Origin: Paraburkholderia silviterrae
Lineage (GTDB): Bacteria; Pseudomonadota; Gammaproteobacteria; Burkholderiales; Burkholderiaceae
Length of the DNA: 64,000 nucleotides
Assembly: GCF_004353915.1 (NCBI RefSeq)
Contig: NZ_SMRP01000005.1
Location: 317,294-381,293 of the forward strand
Direction: 5' to 3'
The notes beneath the pieces were generated by a model that worked only from the letters and a program-made list of their open reading frames with translations, was not told where the DNA came from and did no database searches. The position numbers were made by a program, and so were the translations under genes. Shown here piece by piece: positions 17,304-26,469 of the stretch; position 1 is the stretch's first letter, and each line of letters starts with the position of its first letter.

Positions 17304-19634
17304 ATGCAAGCGTCCTCTCCCCCCTCAGCGCAATCGGGCGCACAACGCCTGTTTCAGGCGTTCGCCGACTGGGCGCGCACCGACGGCCTCGTCTGGATCT
17401 ATCTCATCAAGACGATCGCTGCCGCTTTGCTCGCGCTCGGCGTTGCGATGAAGCTCGATCTGCCCGGGCCGCGCACGGCCATGACGACCGTGTTCATCGT
17501 GATGCAGCCGCAAAGCGGCCCGGTGTTTGCGAAGAGCTTCTACCGGCTCTGCGGCACGCTGGTCGGCCTCGTGGTCATGCTCGCGCTGATCGGCCTGTTC
17601 GCCCAGCAGCCCGAGCTCTTCATCGCCAGCACGGCGCTGTGGGTCGGCATCTGCACGGCGGGTGCCGCGCGCAACCGCAACTTCCGCTCGTACGGCTTCG
17701 TGCTCGCGGGCTATACGGCGGCGCTGATCGGCATTCCGGCCTCGCAGCACCCCGACGGCGCCTTCATGTCGGCCATGACGCGCGTGGCCGAGATCTCGAT
17801 CGGCATCCTCGCCTCGGGCTTCGTGAGCGCCGTGGCGTTTCCTCAATTCACCGGCGAGGTGCTGCGCTCGACCGTGCGCCGCCGCTTCTCGTCGTTCGTC
17901 GACTACGTGTCGGCGGCACTCGGTGGCCGCGTCGATCGTTCGCAGATCGAAGCGACCAACGCGCGCTTCGTGGTCGATATCGTCGGCCTCGAGGCAAGCC
18001 GCAGCAACGCCGTGTTCGAGACGCCCGACTCGCGCATGCGCTCGGGGCGTGTCGCGCGCCTGAACACCGAGTTCATGGCCGCATCGACACGCTTTCACGC
18101 GCTGCATCAGTTGATGAACCGCCTGCGCGACCATGGCTCGACGGTCACGGTCGACGCGCTCGAACCGTACTTCCGGGAGATCGCGCCGCTCTTCGACAAG
18201 GCAGGCGAGCCCGTGCTCACCGCAGCCGATGCGGCGCATGTTTCGAAGCAGCTCGAGGACTATCGCGCGACGCTCCCGAAGCGCGTGCGCGAGACGCGCG
18301 TGCAGCTCGAAGCCGATCTCGACAGGCAAGGCAAAGACGCGGTCATCCGCGCCGCGCGCCTGCTCGACTTCGACACGGCCACCGAGCTCCTTTACCGCTT
18401 CGTGGCGGATATGAACGAGTACACGGCGACCTACGCCTCGCTCGCCGTCGACACGCATGCGCGCGAGAAGTGGGTCGCGCGCTACGTGCCGAAGACCGAC
18501 CTGATCGCGGCCGGCGTGGCGGGCCTGCGCGCGGCTATCGTCATCGGCCTGCTCGGCGCGTTCTGGATCGCCACCGCGTGGCCGAGCGGCACGACACTCG
18601 TGCTCACCGCCGCGGCCACCTGCGCGCTCGCCTCCTCCTCGCCGCAACCCGCGCGCATGGCGGCCCAGATGGCGGGCGGCACGGCGCTCGCGACGCTCGT
18701 CGGCCTGCTCCTCACGTTCGGCGTGTTCCCGCACATCGACGGCTTCCCGCTGCTGTGCGTCGCGCTCGCCCCGGCGCTGGCGTTCGGCGTGTTCCTCACG
18801 ACGCGCCCCGCGTACGCGGGCTACGGCCTGGGCTACTGCATCTTCCTGTGCTTTCTCGCAGGCCCGGACAACGTCGTGCAGTACAACCCGATCAGCTTCA
18901 TGAATGATGCGCTCGCGCTCGTGCTCTCGATGATCGTCACGGCACTCGCGTTCGCCGCGCTGCTGCCGCCGTCTGCGCCGTGGCTGCGCAAGCGCCTGCT
19001 CGCGAGTCTGCGCGGCCAGGCCGTGCACGCATGCCGCGCTCGCCTCACCGGCCTCGCGGGCCTGCGCAACCGCTTCGAGAGCGGCGCGCGCGACCTGGTG
19101 TTCCAGTTGCACGCGCTCGCCGGCAACGATCAGGCCATGCGCCAGGACACGCTGCGCTGGATGTTCGCGACGCTCGAGATCGGCAATGCCGCGATCGATC
19201 TGCGCGAAGAGCTTGCCGCGGTATCGGCAGAAGCGGCACATGCGGCACAAGCGGCACGACCCGCCGCGCATGCACGCACGACGGACCCGCTCGCGGCGAG
19301 CACGCCATGGCGCGACGCCACCACGGCGACGCTCACGGCCGTAAGCGCGCTGTTCGCGCGCCCCGACGCGAACCGCTACACCACCGCGCTCGCCGCGACT
19401 CGCGCGGCCATCGCGGCCTGCCAGCGCGTGCTCGAACAGATCGTGCACGACGACGCGCCGCGCGAAACGCGCCATCGGCTGCAGCGCATCCTGAGCCATC
19501 TGCATTTCATCCGCACCGCGCTGATCGACCCGCAATCGCCGTTCGCGGCGTATGTGGACCCGCGCGCGGGCCACGATGCCAACAACCATCCCGGCCATCC
19601 CGACAACACGCAAGGAGCGAACCATGCCGCGTGA
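17304..19634 (+). CDS. FUSC-family inner-membrane exporter (AaeB-like)
   Basis: A 776-residue pump with the duplicated FUSC layout: a hydrophobic block of about six helices near residues 25-175, a soluble segment to about 400, a second block near 405-560 and a C-terminal soluble domain. The segment LDLPGPRTAMTTVFIVMQPQSGPV is typical of AaeB-type aromatic carboxylic acid exporters. It works with the adaptor and outer-membrane duct encoded on either side. The stop overlaps the DUF1656 ATG by 11 bases. Confidence 0.92.
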   Translation: MQASSPPSAQSGAQRLFQAFADWARTDGLVWIYLIKTIAAALLALGVAMKLDLPGPRTAMTTVFIVMQPQSGPVFAKSFYRLCGTLVGLVVMLALIGLFAQQPELFIASTALWVGICTAGAARNRNFRSYGFVLAGYTAALIGIPASQHPDGAFMSAMTRVAEISIGILASGFVSAVAFPQFTGEVLRSTVRRRFSSFVDYVSAALGGRVDRSQIEATNARFVVDIVGLEASRSNAVFETPDSRMRSGRVARLNTEFMAASTRFHALHQLMNRLRDHGSTVTVDALEPYFREIAPLFDKAGEPVLTAADAAHVSKQLEDYRATLPKRVRETRVQLEADLDRQGKDAVIRAARLLDFDTATELLYRFVADMNEYTATYASLAVDTHAREKWVARYVPKTDLIAAGVAGLRAAIVIGLLGAFWIATAWPSGTTLVLTAAATCALASSSPQPARMAAQMAGGTALATLVGLLLTFGVFPHIDGFPLLCVALAPALAFGVFLTTRPAYAGYGLGYCIFLCFLAGPDNVVQYNPISFMNDALALVLSMIVTALAFAALLPPSAPWLRKRLLASLRGQAVHACRARLTGLAGLRNRFESGARDLVFQLHALAGNDQAMRQDTLRWMFATLEIGNAAIDLREELAAVSAEAAHAAQAARPAAHARTTDPLAASTPWRDATTATLTAVSALFARPDANRYTTALAATRAAIAACQRVLEQIVHDDAPRETRHRLQRILSHLHFIRTALIDPQSPFAAYVDPRAGHDANNHPGHPDNTQGANHAA

Positions 19635-19824
19635 CGTTGCGTTTCTCGACGCCTACATTCCGGCGATCGTCCTGCTCTTCATCCTGGGCGCGGCGCTCAC
19701 CTGGGTGCTCGATTCCGTGCTGGCCCGCACCGGCCTCTACCGGATCGTGTGGCACCCTTCCCTCTTTCGCGTGAGCCTGCTCGTGGTCGTGTGCTGCGTG
19801 CTGGGGCTCGCCATATACCGCTGA
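19624..19824 (+). CDS. DUF1656 small membrane protein (AaeX-like)
   Basis: A 66-residue protein with two hydrophobic helices; VAFLDAYIPAIVLLFILGA and the C-terminal HPSLFRVSLLVVV match DUF1656. AaeX-type proteins are always found with FUSC pumps and HlyD adaptors; their exact job is unknown. The ATG at 19624 sits inside the end of the FUSC gene, so translation is coupled. Confidence 0.9.
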   Translation: MPRDVAFLDAYIPAIVLLFILGAALTWVLDSVLARTGLYRIVWHPSLFRVSLLVVVCCVLGLAIYR

Positions 19825-19874
19825 AACACGCTGACATAGCGCTGAAAAAACGCTGAACCGGATTCAAACGAATC

Positions 19875-20738
19875 ATGACTATCCGAAACATCATTGGCTT
19901 TATCGCGACGGCCATCATCTTCGTCGTCGCCATTCTGGTCGGTCGCGTCCTGTGGGTGCACTACATGGACGAGCCGTGGACCCGCGACGGCCGCGTGCGC
20001 GCCGAAGTGGTGAACATCGCGCCCGATGTCTCGGGCGCCGTGGTCGAGCTGCCCGTGCATGACAACCAGTTCGTGCACAAGGGCGACCTGCTGATGCAGA
20101 TCGACCCGTCGCACTACCAGATCGCCGTGGAGCAGGCGCAAGCGGCCGTGGCCGCGCGCAAGGCCGAGCTGACCATGCGCCAGGACGACGCGCGCCGCCG
20201 CGCCGACCTGGACAGCCAGGTCGTTTCGCAGGAAAGCCGCGAAAACGCCTCGCACACCGCGAATTCGGCACAGGCGCAGTACGAGCAGGCGCAAGCCGCG
20301 CTCGACGCCGCGAAGCTCAACCTCGAGCGCACCCGCGTGATCTCGCCGGTGGACGGCTACATCACCAACCTGCAGGTTTTCCAGGGCGACTACGCGACGG
20401 CGGGCCAGGCCAAGCTCGCGGTGGTGGACAGCCACTCGTTCTGGGTCTACGGCTACTTCGAGGAGACCAAGCTGCCGCGCGTGAAGGTGGGCAACAAGGC
20501 CGACATCAAGCTGATGAGCGGCGGCACGCTCGAAGGCCATGTGGAAAGCATCTCGCGCGGCATCTACGACCGCGACAATCCGCAAAGCCGCGAACTGCTC
20601 GCCGACGTGAACCCCACCTTCAACTGGGTGCGGCTCGCGCAACGCGTGCCGGTGCGCATTCACATCGACAAGGTGCCGGACGGCATGATCCTCTCGGCGG
20701 GCACGACCTGCACCGTGGTCGTGAAGCCGGGCGCATGA
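19875..20738 (+). CDS. HlyD/EmrA-type periplasmic adaptor (AaeA-like)
   Basis: A 287-residue membrane-fusion protein: one N-terminal helix (about residues 7-27), biotinyl-lipoyl halves split by a coiled-coil hairpin (about 85-145), and a beta-barrel. The blocks DEPWTRDGRVRAEVVNIAPDVSG and TRVISPVDGYITNLQV are conserved in AaeA/EmrA-like adaptors. It links the FUSC pump to the outer-membrane duct. It is the last gene of the operon, and a terminator follows about 80 bases downstream. Confidence 0.93.
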   Translation: MTIRNIIGFIATAIIFVVAILVGRVLWVHYMDEPWTRDGRVRAEVVNIAPDVSGAVVELPVHDNQFVHKGDLLMQIDPSHYQIAVEQAQAAVAARKAELTMRQDDARRRADLDSQVVSQESRENASHTANSAQAQYEQAQAALDAAKLNLERTRVISPVDGYITNLQVFQGDYATAGQAKLAVVDSHSFWVYGYFEETKLPRVKVGNKADIKLMSGGTLEGHVESISRGIYDRDNPQSRELLADVNPTFNWVRLAQRVPVRIHIDKVPDGMILSAGTTCTVVVKPGA

Positions 20739-20820
20739 GGCCCACAAGGTCCATAAGGCCGGCCGTTTGGCGGGACTACAGACCGCTGCGCCGACGACTG
20801 GCTCAAAGGCAAACGTGACT

Positions 20821-20851
20821 GAGAAAGAGCGCCCAGGTGGCGCTCTTTCTC
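20821..20851 (+). terminator. Terminator of the efflux operon
   Basis: The arms GAGAAAGAGCGCC and GGCGCTCTTTCTC pair perfectly over 13 bp around a 5-base loop. The U-rich side is built into the stem (CTCTTTCTC). It lies 82 bases after the adaptor stop. Confidence 0.8.
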
Positions 20852-21040
20852 ATTGGCGCGTCTAAACATCGCTTGAGACTTTTAACCCTATACCAGGCAT
20901 TGCCCGACAGCGAATCTCTTGAACCTGCAAAGCTTATCCCTGCGCCAGGACAAATTCCTACTACATTGACACACCTCAACACAAAAATGCGCAACACCTA
21001 AGAGTATTCTGAGTTTTGTCTCCTTCACAAAGTCATTCGC
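20852..21040. other. Intergenic region before the protease-like gene
   Basis: 189 relatively AT-rich bases after the terminator. A TTGACA hexamer is present at 20966-20971 but has no matching -10 at the right distance. I see no RNA gene or clear ribosome site. Confidence 0.4.
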
Positions 21041-21676
21041 GTGAGCTTTCTCTACGAACATGTCCCGTTTATCTTCGCGCGCTCCCATGCAGTGCCGACT
21101 CATGCCGCCGCGCGCACACCCGTGCCGCCGCGCATCGTCGTACTGGGAATTGGCAACGTGCAATGGGGCGACGCTGGCTTCGGCATGCGCGCAATCGAGC
21201 GGCTCAAAGCCGGCTGGCAGTGTGCGTCGCATGTGGAGCTCGTGGCGGGCGGCATGCAGGGGCTCGCGCTCCTGCCGCTCGTGGAATCGGCGCAACGCAT
21301 GATCGTCTTCAACTCGGCCGACTTTGGACGCGAGCCCGGCACGCTGTGCGTGCGCGAAGGCGACGATGCCGCAAAGCATCTGCATACGCGCCCCGTGAGT
21401 CTGCATCAGATGGATCTCGCCGACGCGCTCGCCTGCGCGCAGCTCAAAGGCCACTATCCGCGCGAGCTGGTGCTGATCGGCGTGCAGCCGCTCGCGCGCG
21501 ACGATTACGGCACGGGTCTCGGCCCCGCGGTGAGCGCGCAGCTCGACCCCGCGGTCGCAATCGCATGCCGCTGGCTGCGGCGCTGGCATGCGCAACCGCG
21601 TCCGCTCGCGCAGCCCGATGCCGAGCACGAAGCGCCGGTGCGCTCCGGCTCGCACACGGACGTCCCGCGCGGTTGA
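21041..21676 (+). CDS. Hydrogenase-maturation-protease-like protein (M52 fold), probable non-canonical member
   Basis: A protein of up to 211 residues with the HyaD/HybD fold signature: VVLGIGNVQWGD at the N-terminal strand, ADFGREPGTL in the middle and SLHQMDLADAL later. These enzymes bind nickel through Glu, Asp and His and trim the large hydrogenase subunit. Here the His (122) is kept, but the Glu position reads Ala (GDAGFG, residue 45) and the Asp position reads Asn (FNSADFG, residue 91). No hydrogenase gene is in the window. The GTG at 21041 has no good ribosome site; GTG at 21122 is an alternative that removes 27 non-conserved residues. The function is uncertain. Confidence 0.72.
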   Translation: MSFLYEHVPFIFARSHAVPTHAAARTPVPPRIVVLGIGNVQWGDAGFGMRAIERLKAGWQCASHVELVAGGMQGLALLPLVESAQRMIVFNSADFGREPGTLCVREGDDAAKHLHTRPVSLHQMDLADALACAQLKGHYPRELVLIGVQPLARDDYGTGLGPAVSAQLDPAVAIACRWLRRWHAQPRPLAQPDAEHEAPVRSGSHTDVPRG

Positions 21677-21701
21677 TGCGCCCGATGCGCCCGATGCGCC
21701 T
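21675..21701. repeat. Three tandem GATGCGCCC units
   Basis: Two exact GATGCGCCC units are followed by GATGCGCCT. The array starts at the stop codon of the protease-like gene and lies in the gap before prpE. Confidence 0.6.
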
Positions 21702-21853
21702 GCCCCGCGGGCGCGCCGGCGCATAGTGGTGAACCCGCGTTGCCCGCGCCCGTTGCGCTGCACTATCCTCGACCCTTCAGAGCCGGATCCGGCCGCCACG
21801 CAGGCCCTGCCCAACGCGCAGCGCCCGCGACACCGCACGGGAGGATGGACGTC

Positions 21854-23758
21854 ATGCGCCGTTACCGCGAGTTCCACCGCGAGTCGATCGATCGACCCGA
21901 AGACTTCTGGAGACGCGAAGCCACGCGCATCCATTGGGAGACGCCGTTCACCGAGGTGCTCGACCGCTCGAATCCGCCCTTCGCGCGCTGGTTCGCGGGC
22001 GGGCGCACGAACCTGTGCTTCAACGCCGTCGACCGGCATCTCGCCACCCGCGCCCAGCAAAACGCGCTCGTCTACGTGTCGACCGAAACCGGCATCGAGC
22101 GGCGCTACACCTATGCCGATCTGCACGCCGAAGTGAACCGCATGGCCGCTGTGATGCGCTCGCTCGGCGTGAAGCGTGGCGATCGGGTGCTGATCTATCT
22201 GCCGATGATTCCCGAGGCCGTGTTCGCGGTGCTCGCCTGCGCGCGCCTGGGCGCGATTCATTCGGTCGTGTTCGGCGGGTTCGCGGCGCCCAGCCTCGCC
22301 GCCCGCATCGACGACGCCAGGCCCGCGCTAATCGTGAGCGCCGACGCCGGCGCGCGCGGCGGCAAGGTGATCGACTACACGCCGCTCGTCGACGAGGCCA
22401 TGGCGCGCGCCGAACATGCGCCGCCGCGCGTGCTGCTGATCGACCGCCAGCTCGCGCCCGAGCGCCTGAACGCGCCATATCTGGTCGACTACAAACCGTT
22501 GCGCGAGCAGCATTACGACGCGCAAGTGCCCTGCGAATGGCTCGAATCGAACGAGCCCTCGTACGTCCTCTACACCTCGGGCACGACCGGCAAGCCCAAA
22601 GGCGTGCAGCGCGACGTGGGCGGCTACGCCGTCGCGCTCGCCGCCTCGATGGACTACATCTTCGAGGGCCGCGCCGGCGACACCATGTTCACGGCGTCGG
22701 ATATCGGCTGGGTCGTGGGCCACAGCTACATCATCTACGCGCCGCTCATCGCGGGCATGACCACGGTGATGTACGAAGGCACGCCCGTGCGGCCCGACGC
22801 AGGCATCTGGTGGCGCCTCGTCGAGCAGCACCGCATCAATCTCATGTTCACCGCGCCCACTGCGATCCGCGTGCTCAAGAAGCAGGACCCGGCGCTGCTG
22901 CGCGCCGCCGACCTTTCGAGCCTGCGCACGCTCTTTCTCGCGGGCGAGCCGCTCGACGAGCCCACGGCCGTCTGGATCGCGGACGCGCTCGGCAAGCCCG
23001 TGGTCGACAACTACTGGCAGACCGAGACCGGCTGGCCGATGCTCGCGATCCAGCGCGGGGTGGAAGCGCTGCCGCAGAAGGTCGGCTCGCCTGGCGTGCC
23101 GTGCTACGGCTACGATCTCGTGCTGCGCAACGAGCACACGGGCGAGCCATGCGCGCAAGGCGAGAAAGGCGTGATCACGCTCTCCTGGCCGCTGCCGCCG
23201 GGCTGCATGCAGACGGTCTGGGGCGACGACGCGCGTTTCGTGAAGACGTACTGGGAGAGCGTGCCGGGCCACCAGGTGTATTCGACCTTCGACTGGGGCG
23301 TGCAGGACGAGAACGGCTACGTGACGATCCTCGGCCGCACCGACGACGTCATCAACGTGGCGGGCCACCGGCTCGGCACGCGAGAAATCGAAGAGGCGAT
23401 CTCGTCGCACGCGGCGGTCGCTGAAGTGGCCGTCGTAGGCGTGAACGACGCGGTGAAGGGGCAGGCCGCGCTCGCGTTCGTGGTGCTGCGCGACGCAGCC
23501 GCGGCAGCGGACCCCGCCGCGGCGGACAAGCTCGCCGCCGCGATCGCCGCGACCGTGGATCGCCAGCTAGGCGCGATCGGGCGGCCCGCGCGCGTGCACT
23601 TCGTCTCGATGCTGCCGAAGACGCGCTCGGGCAAGCTGCTGCGCCGCGCGATCGCGGCGCTCGCCGAAGGGCGCGATCCGGGCGAGCTGCCGACCATCGA
23701 GGACGCGGCGGCGCTGCAGCAGATCCGCGAAGCGGTGGCGCTGGCCGGCAAGGCGTGA
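21854..23758 (+). CDS. prpE: Propionyl-CoA synthetase (acetyl-CoA synthetase family)
   Basis: A 634-residue acyl-CoA synthetase that activates a short-chain acid, most likely propionate, to its CoA thioester through an acyl-AMP. Visible motifs are the P-loop YTSGTTGKPKG, the adenylate-binding NYWQTETGWP, the hinge block GRTDDVINVAGHRLGT, and the catalytic lysine in PKTRSGKLLRR. The absence of long insertions and the VQRDVGG sequence after the P-loop favour PrpE over Acs. The ATG at 21854 is preferred to that at 21845 because GGGAGG sits nine bases before it. No prp genes adjoin, so the exact substrate rests on similarity alone. Confidence 0.85.
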   Translation: MRRYREFHRESIDRPEDFWRREATRIHWETPFTEVLDRSNPPFARWFAGGRTNLCFNAVDRHLATRAQQNALVYVSTETGIERRYTYADLHAEVNRMAAVMRSLGVKRGDRVLIYLPMIPEAVFAVLACARLGAIHSVVFGGFAAPSLAARIDDARPALIVSADAGARGGKVIDYTPLVDEAMARAEHAPPRVLLIDRQLAPERLNAPYLVDYKPLREQHYDAQVPCEWLESNEPSYVLYTSGTTGKPKGVQRDVGGYAVALAASMDYIFEGRAGDTMFTASDIGWVVGHSYIIYAPLIAGMTTVMYEGTPVRPDAGIWWRLVEQHRINLMFTAPTAIRVLKKQDPALLRAADLSSLRTLFLAGEPLDEPTAVWIADALGKPVVDNYWQTETGWPMLAIQRGVEALPQKVGSPGVPCYGYDLVLRNEHTGEPCAQGEKGVITLSWPLPPGCMQTVWGDDARFVKTYWESVPGHQVYSTFDWGVQDENGYVTILGRTDDVINVAGHRLGTREIEEAISSHAAVAEVAVVGVNDAVKGQAALAFVVLRDAAAAADPAAADKLAAAIAATVDRQLGAIGRPARVHFVSMLPKTRSGKLLRRAIAALAEGRDPGELPTIEDAAALQQIREAVALAGKA

Positions 23759-23819
23759 CGCGGCGACGTCTATCGGATCAGGGCGCAGCGCTGCGATCGG
23801 CGGCGCGAGCCCACCGCCT

Positions 23820-25256
23820 TCAGGAAAGCTGGGCGCCGCGATCGGTGGCGTCGCGCGCCCGGGCGTAGTCCTGGTCCTGGTCCTGGTCCTGGTCCTGGTC
23901 CTGGTCCTGGTCCTGGTCCTGGTCCTGGGCCTGGGCCGCCCCGCCGCCCTCGCCCGCCTCAATGTCCGCCTCGACGCGCGCACGCGAGGGCAATGCCGCG
24001 ACCGCCAGCGCCGCCACGAGCCCCGTCACCGCAAAGGCCACGAAATTCCACGACCAGTCCGCGCCGACGCTCGCGATATAGCCGCCCATGAGCGGCCCGC
24101 ACATCGCCCCGAAACGCGCGAAGGACAGCGCCCAGCCCGTGGCCGCGCCGCGCGCATGCGCCGGGTAGAAGTGCGTCAGATGCCCGGTGAGGATCAGCGA
24201 AGCAGAGATGCTGCCGATGCCCGCGAGCGCCACGAGCGCATAGCTCACGAAGAGCGCGTTGCGCGTCATCAGCGCGGCGATCGCGAGCGCACCGATGGCA
24301 TAGGCCAGCACGACCGTTGCGCGCACGCCGAAGCGGTCGGCGAGCTTGCCGAGCAGCACGCCGCCGCACGCGGAAGTCAGGCTGAACACGAACAGGAAGG
24401 CGAGGCTCGAGCCGAGGGCGTAACCTTGCTTGCGCATGATCATCGGCAGCCAGGTGTTCAGGCCGTAGACCAGCAACATGCCGCAGAACAGCGCGATCCA
24501 GAAGCAGGCCGTCGCGCGCAGGCGCCGCCGCGCGAAGATCGCCGTCACGACGTCGCGCAGGCTGGCCCGTTGGTGGGACCCGGAGCCCTGAGCTACGGTG
24601 AGTTCGCCCGTCACGCCGAGCCGGGCGGCGAGCGCCCTCGCCTCGTCGACGCGCCCGCGCGCGGCCAGATATTCGAGCGACTCGGGCAAGGCGCGCGCCA
24701 TCGGCACCAGCGCGAGGAACGGCAGCGCGCCCACCGCCATCACGCCGCGCCAGCCCCATGCGGGCAAGAGCGCCATCGCCACGAGCGCCGCGCACAGGAT
24801 GCCGAGCGAGTAGCCCGAGTACATCATCCCGTAGTTGAAGCTGCGCCGCGCCGGCGGCGAATACTCGATGGTGAGCGCGGCGGCCACCGGAATCACGCCG
24901 CCGAGTCCAAGGCCGCCGAGGAAGCGGCACAGGCCGAACCAGAACGGCGTGGGCGCGAGCGCGGCGCCGGCCATCGTAAGCGAGAACAGCGCCACGCAGC
25001 CCAGCAGCATGCGCCGCCGCCCGAGCAGGTCGCCGAGCGTGCCGATCGCCAGGCCACCGAAGAACATGCCCGCGAGCGCGTAGCTGCCGAGCGCGCCGAG
25101 CTCCATCGGCGTGAGGCTCCAGTGGCGGTCGGCGGCGAGCGCGGGCAGCACCGCGCCGAGGCTGCCGACGTCGTAGCCTTCAAAGAGCACGGACAAGCCG
25201 CAGATGAACAGGACGGCGCGCGTCGTGCGCGCGGGGATGGAGCGGGCATCGGACAT
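23820..25256 (-). CDS. MFS transporter, aromatic acid:H+ symporter (AAHS) type, with C-terminal Asp-Gln repeat
   Basis: A 478-residue 12-helix permease. FEGYDVGSLGAVLPALA in helix 1, GDLLGRRRMLL between helices 2 and 3, and ALPESLEYLAARGR in the central loop are typical of the AAHS group (PcaK/BenK relatives), so an aromatic or related organic acid is the likely cargo. The cytoplasmic C-terminal tail contains two Ala-Gln and nine Asp-Gln pairs encoded by a perfect hexanucleotide array, which is not part of the family fold. The upstream region is AT-rich (25380-25425) and probably holds the promoter. Confidence 0.88.
   Translation of the reverse strand: MSDARSIPARTTRAVLFICGLSVLFEGYDVGSLGAVLPALAADRHWSLTPMELGALGSYALAGMFFGGLAIGTLGDLLGRRRMLLGCVALFSLTMAGAALAPTPFWFGLCRFLGGLGLGGVIPVAAALTIEYSPPARRSFNYGMMYSGYSLGILCAALVAMALLPAWGWRGVMAVGALPFLALVPMARALPESLEYLAARGRVDEARALAARLGVTGELTVAQGSGSHQRASLRDVVTAIFARRRLRATACFWIALFCGMLLVYGLNTWLPMIMRKQGYALGSSLAFLFVFSLTSACGGVLLGKLADRFGVRATVVLAYAIGALAIAALMTRNALFVSYALVALAGIGSISASLILTGHLTHFYPAHARGAATGWALSFARFGAMCGPLMGGYIASVGADWSWNFVAFAVTGLVAALAVAALPSRARVEADIEAGEGGGAAQAQDQDQDQDQDQDQDQDQDQDYARARDATDRGAQLS
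23871..23924. repeat. Hexanucleotide tandem repeat (CTGGTC)9 inside the MFS gene
   Basis: Nine perfect CTGGTC units (GACCAG on the coding strand, Asp-Gln) are followed by two CTGGGC variants (Ala-Gln) to 23936. The period of six means copy-number change would alter protein length without a frameshift. Confidence 0.95.
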
Positions 25257-25523
25257 GGGCAGGCACGGCGCCTTCCCGCCCTGGCATGTCCAGACGCCAG
25301 GTGTCTTAAGGCGCAGGCACGGGCTTTCGGGCGCGGTCGGTCAAGGGTGGTTGAACGGCTTTGCGGTCGAACGGCTCGCGCCAGATTACTTTAGATGTAA
25401 ATAATTTCACAGTCATTGTTAACCCGTGCCCGCGGGTTGCTTGCCGCTTGACTGCCTGCTTGGCTGCCTGCTTGATTGCCTATTACCCGCCGCTCGACCG
25501 CGGGCAGGCCGGACTGGCGCCGC
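25257..25523. other. Intergenic region between MFS gene and mtnN
   Basis: 267 bases without a gene. An AT-rich patch at 25380-25425 probably contains the minus-strand promoter of the MFS gene. At 25436-25485 there is a loose series of TGCTTG / TGCCTGCTTG units, about ten bases apart, of unknown meaning. Confidence 0.45.
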
Positions 25524-26354
25524 TCAACGCTGCGCCGGCGTCCAGGACGCAAGAAAACGCCGCAGAATGCCCGTCGAATACGTCCCGGCAATCTCGGTGA
25601 GGAACGACGAGAACGAAGTGCTCGCGTGCTCGTCGGCGGTATCGGAGATGGTGCGCACGACGGCGCACGGCACGTCGTACTCGTAGCAGACCTGGGCAAT
25701 CGCGGCGCCTTCCATCTCCACCGCGAGCGCGTCGGGCAAGGCCGCGCGCAAGTCGCCCACGGCCGCGGCGCTCGCCACGAACTGGTCGCCACTGATCACG
25801 AGCCCGCGATGCACGCGCGGCAGCGCGGTTTCGAAGCGCGGCAACGCGGCGCTGAAGCGCTCGGCCAGCGCCGTGCCCTCTTCCTCGATGAAGCGTTCGC
25901 ACGCGGCGGCCAGCGCGGCGGCCAGCGCACGGTCGGCGTCGAAGCGCGAGCGCGCGAGCAGCGGGATCTCGTGGCGCGGGAACAGCGGCTCGGCGTTCAT
26001 GTCGTGCTGGAGCAGCGTCTCGCCGACCACCACGTCGCCGACATGCACGTCCGGTCCCACACCGCCCGCGACGCCCGTGAACACCACCGCTTCCACGTCG
26101 AATACGTGGATCAGCGCGCTGACCGTGGCCGCCGCGGCCACCTTGCCGACGCGCGCGAGCGTCACCACGCAGGGCACGCCGTGCACCGTGCCGATGTGAT
26201 AGTCGCGCCGCCCGAGCGTGCGCGTCGTCACGCCCGATTCGGCCTGCATCGCGGCGATCAGGTCGCCGAGTTCCTGGGGAAGCGCGGCGAGCACGCCAAG
26301 CGGGCGCGCCGCGGTTTGGCCGGCGGCGCCGGACTGAAGGGACGATGAGTTCAT
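25524..26354 (-). CDS. mtnN: 5'-methylthioadenosine/S-adenosylhomocysteine nucleosidase
   Basis: A 276-residue nucleoside phosphorylase-fold enzyme that cleaves adenine from MTA and SAH in methyl-cycle salvage. The N-terminal GVLAALPQEL has the catalytic Glu, FTGVAGG is the purine-site loop, AVEMEGAAIAQV contains the ribose-binding Met-Glu, and RTISDTAD carries the proton-donating Asp. It is longer than the ~230-residue enterobacterial enzyme because of an insertion around residues 125-180 and a short N-terminal extension. It follows uvrD on the same strand after 115 bases that contain short direct repeats. Confidence 0.92.
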   Translation of the reverse strand: MNSSSLQSGAAGQTAARPLGVLAALPQELGDLIAAMQAESGVTTRTLGRRDYHIGTVHGVPCVVTLARVGKVAAAATVSALIHVFDVEAVVFTGVAGGVGPDVHVGDVVVGETLLQHDMNAEPLFPRHEIPLLARSRFDADRALAAALAAACERFIEEEGTALAERFSAALPRFETALPRVHRGLVISGDQFVASAAAVGDLRAALPDALAVEMEGAAIAQVCYEYDVPCAVVRTISDTADEHASTSFSSFLTEIAGTYSTGILRRFLASWTPAQR

Positions 26355-26373
26355 GGCTTCGATGGCTTGCCGA

Positions 26374-26448
26374 GTTGCGTCGAGGGATTACGTTGCGGTG
26401 CTGCGTTCACAAGTTGCGTCGATGAGGTCCATCAACGCGTTGCGTCGA
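26374..26448. repeat. Three direct copies of GTTGCGTCGA upstream of mtnN
   Basis: Exact 10-mers at 26374-26383, 26413-26422 and 26439-26448 lie between the uvrD stop and the mtnN start, all in the same orientation. A related CGTTGCGG occurs at 26391. They may be regulator sites or the remains of a duplication. Confidence 0.6.
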
Positions 26449-26469
26449 TTCGTGGGGGCGTTACGGCCT

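Noticed and set aside
20966..20971. TTGACA as a -35 promoter box
   Set aside because: No acceptable -10 hexamer occurs 16-18 bases downstream.
23871..23924. CRISPR-like array
   Set aside because: The unit is six bases with no spacers and lies inside a coding frame; it is a simple tandem repeat.
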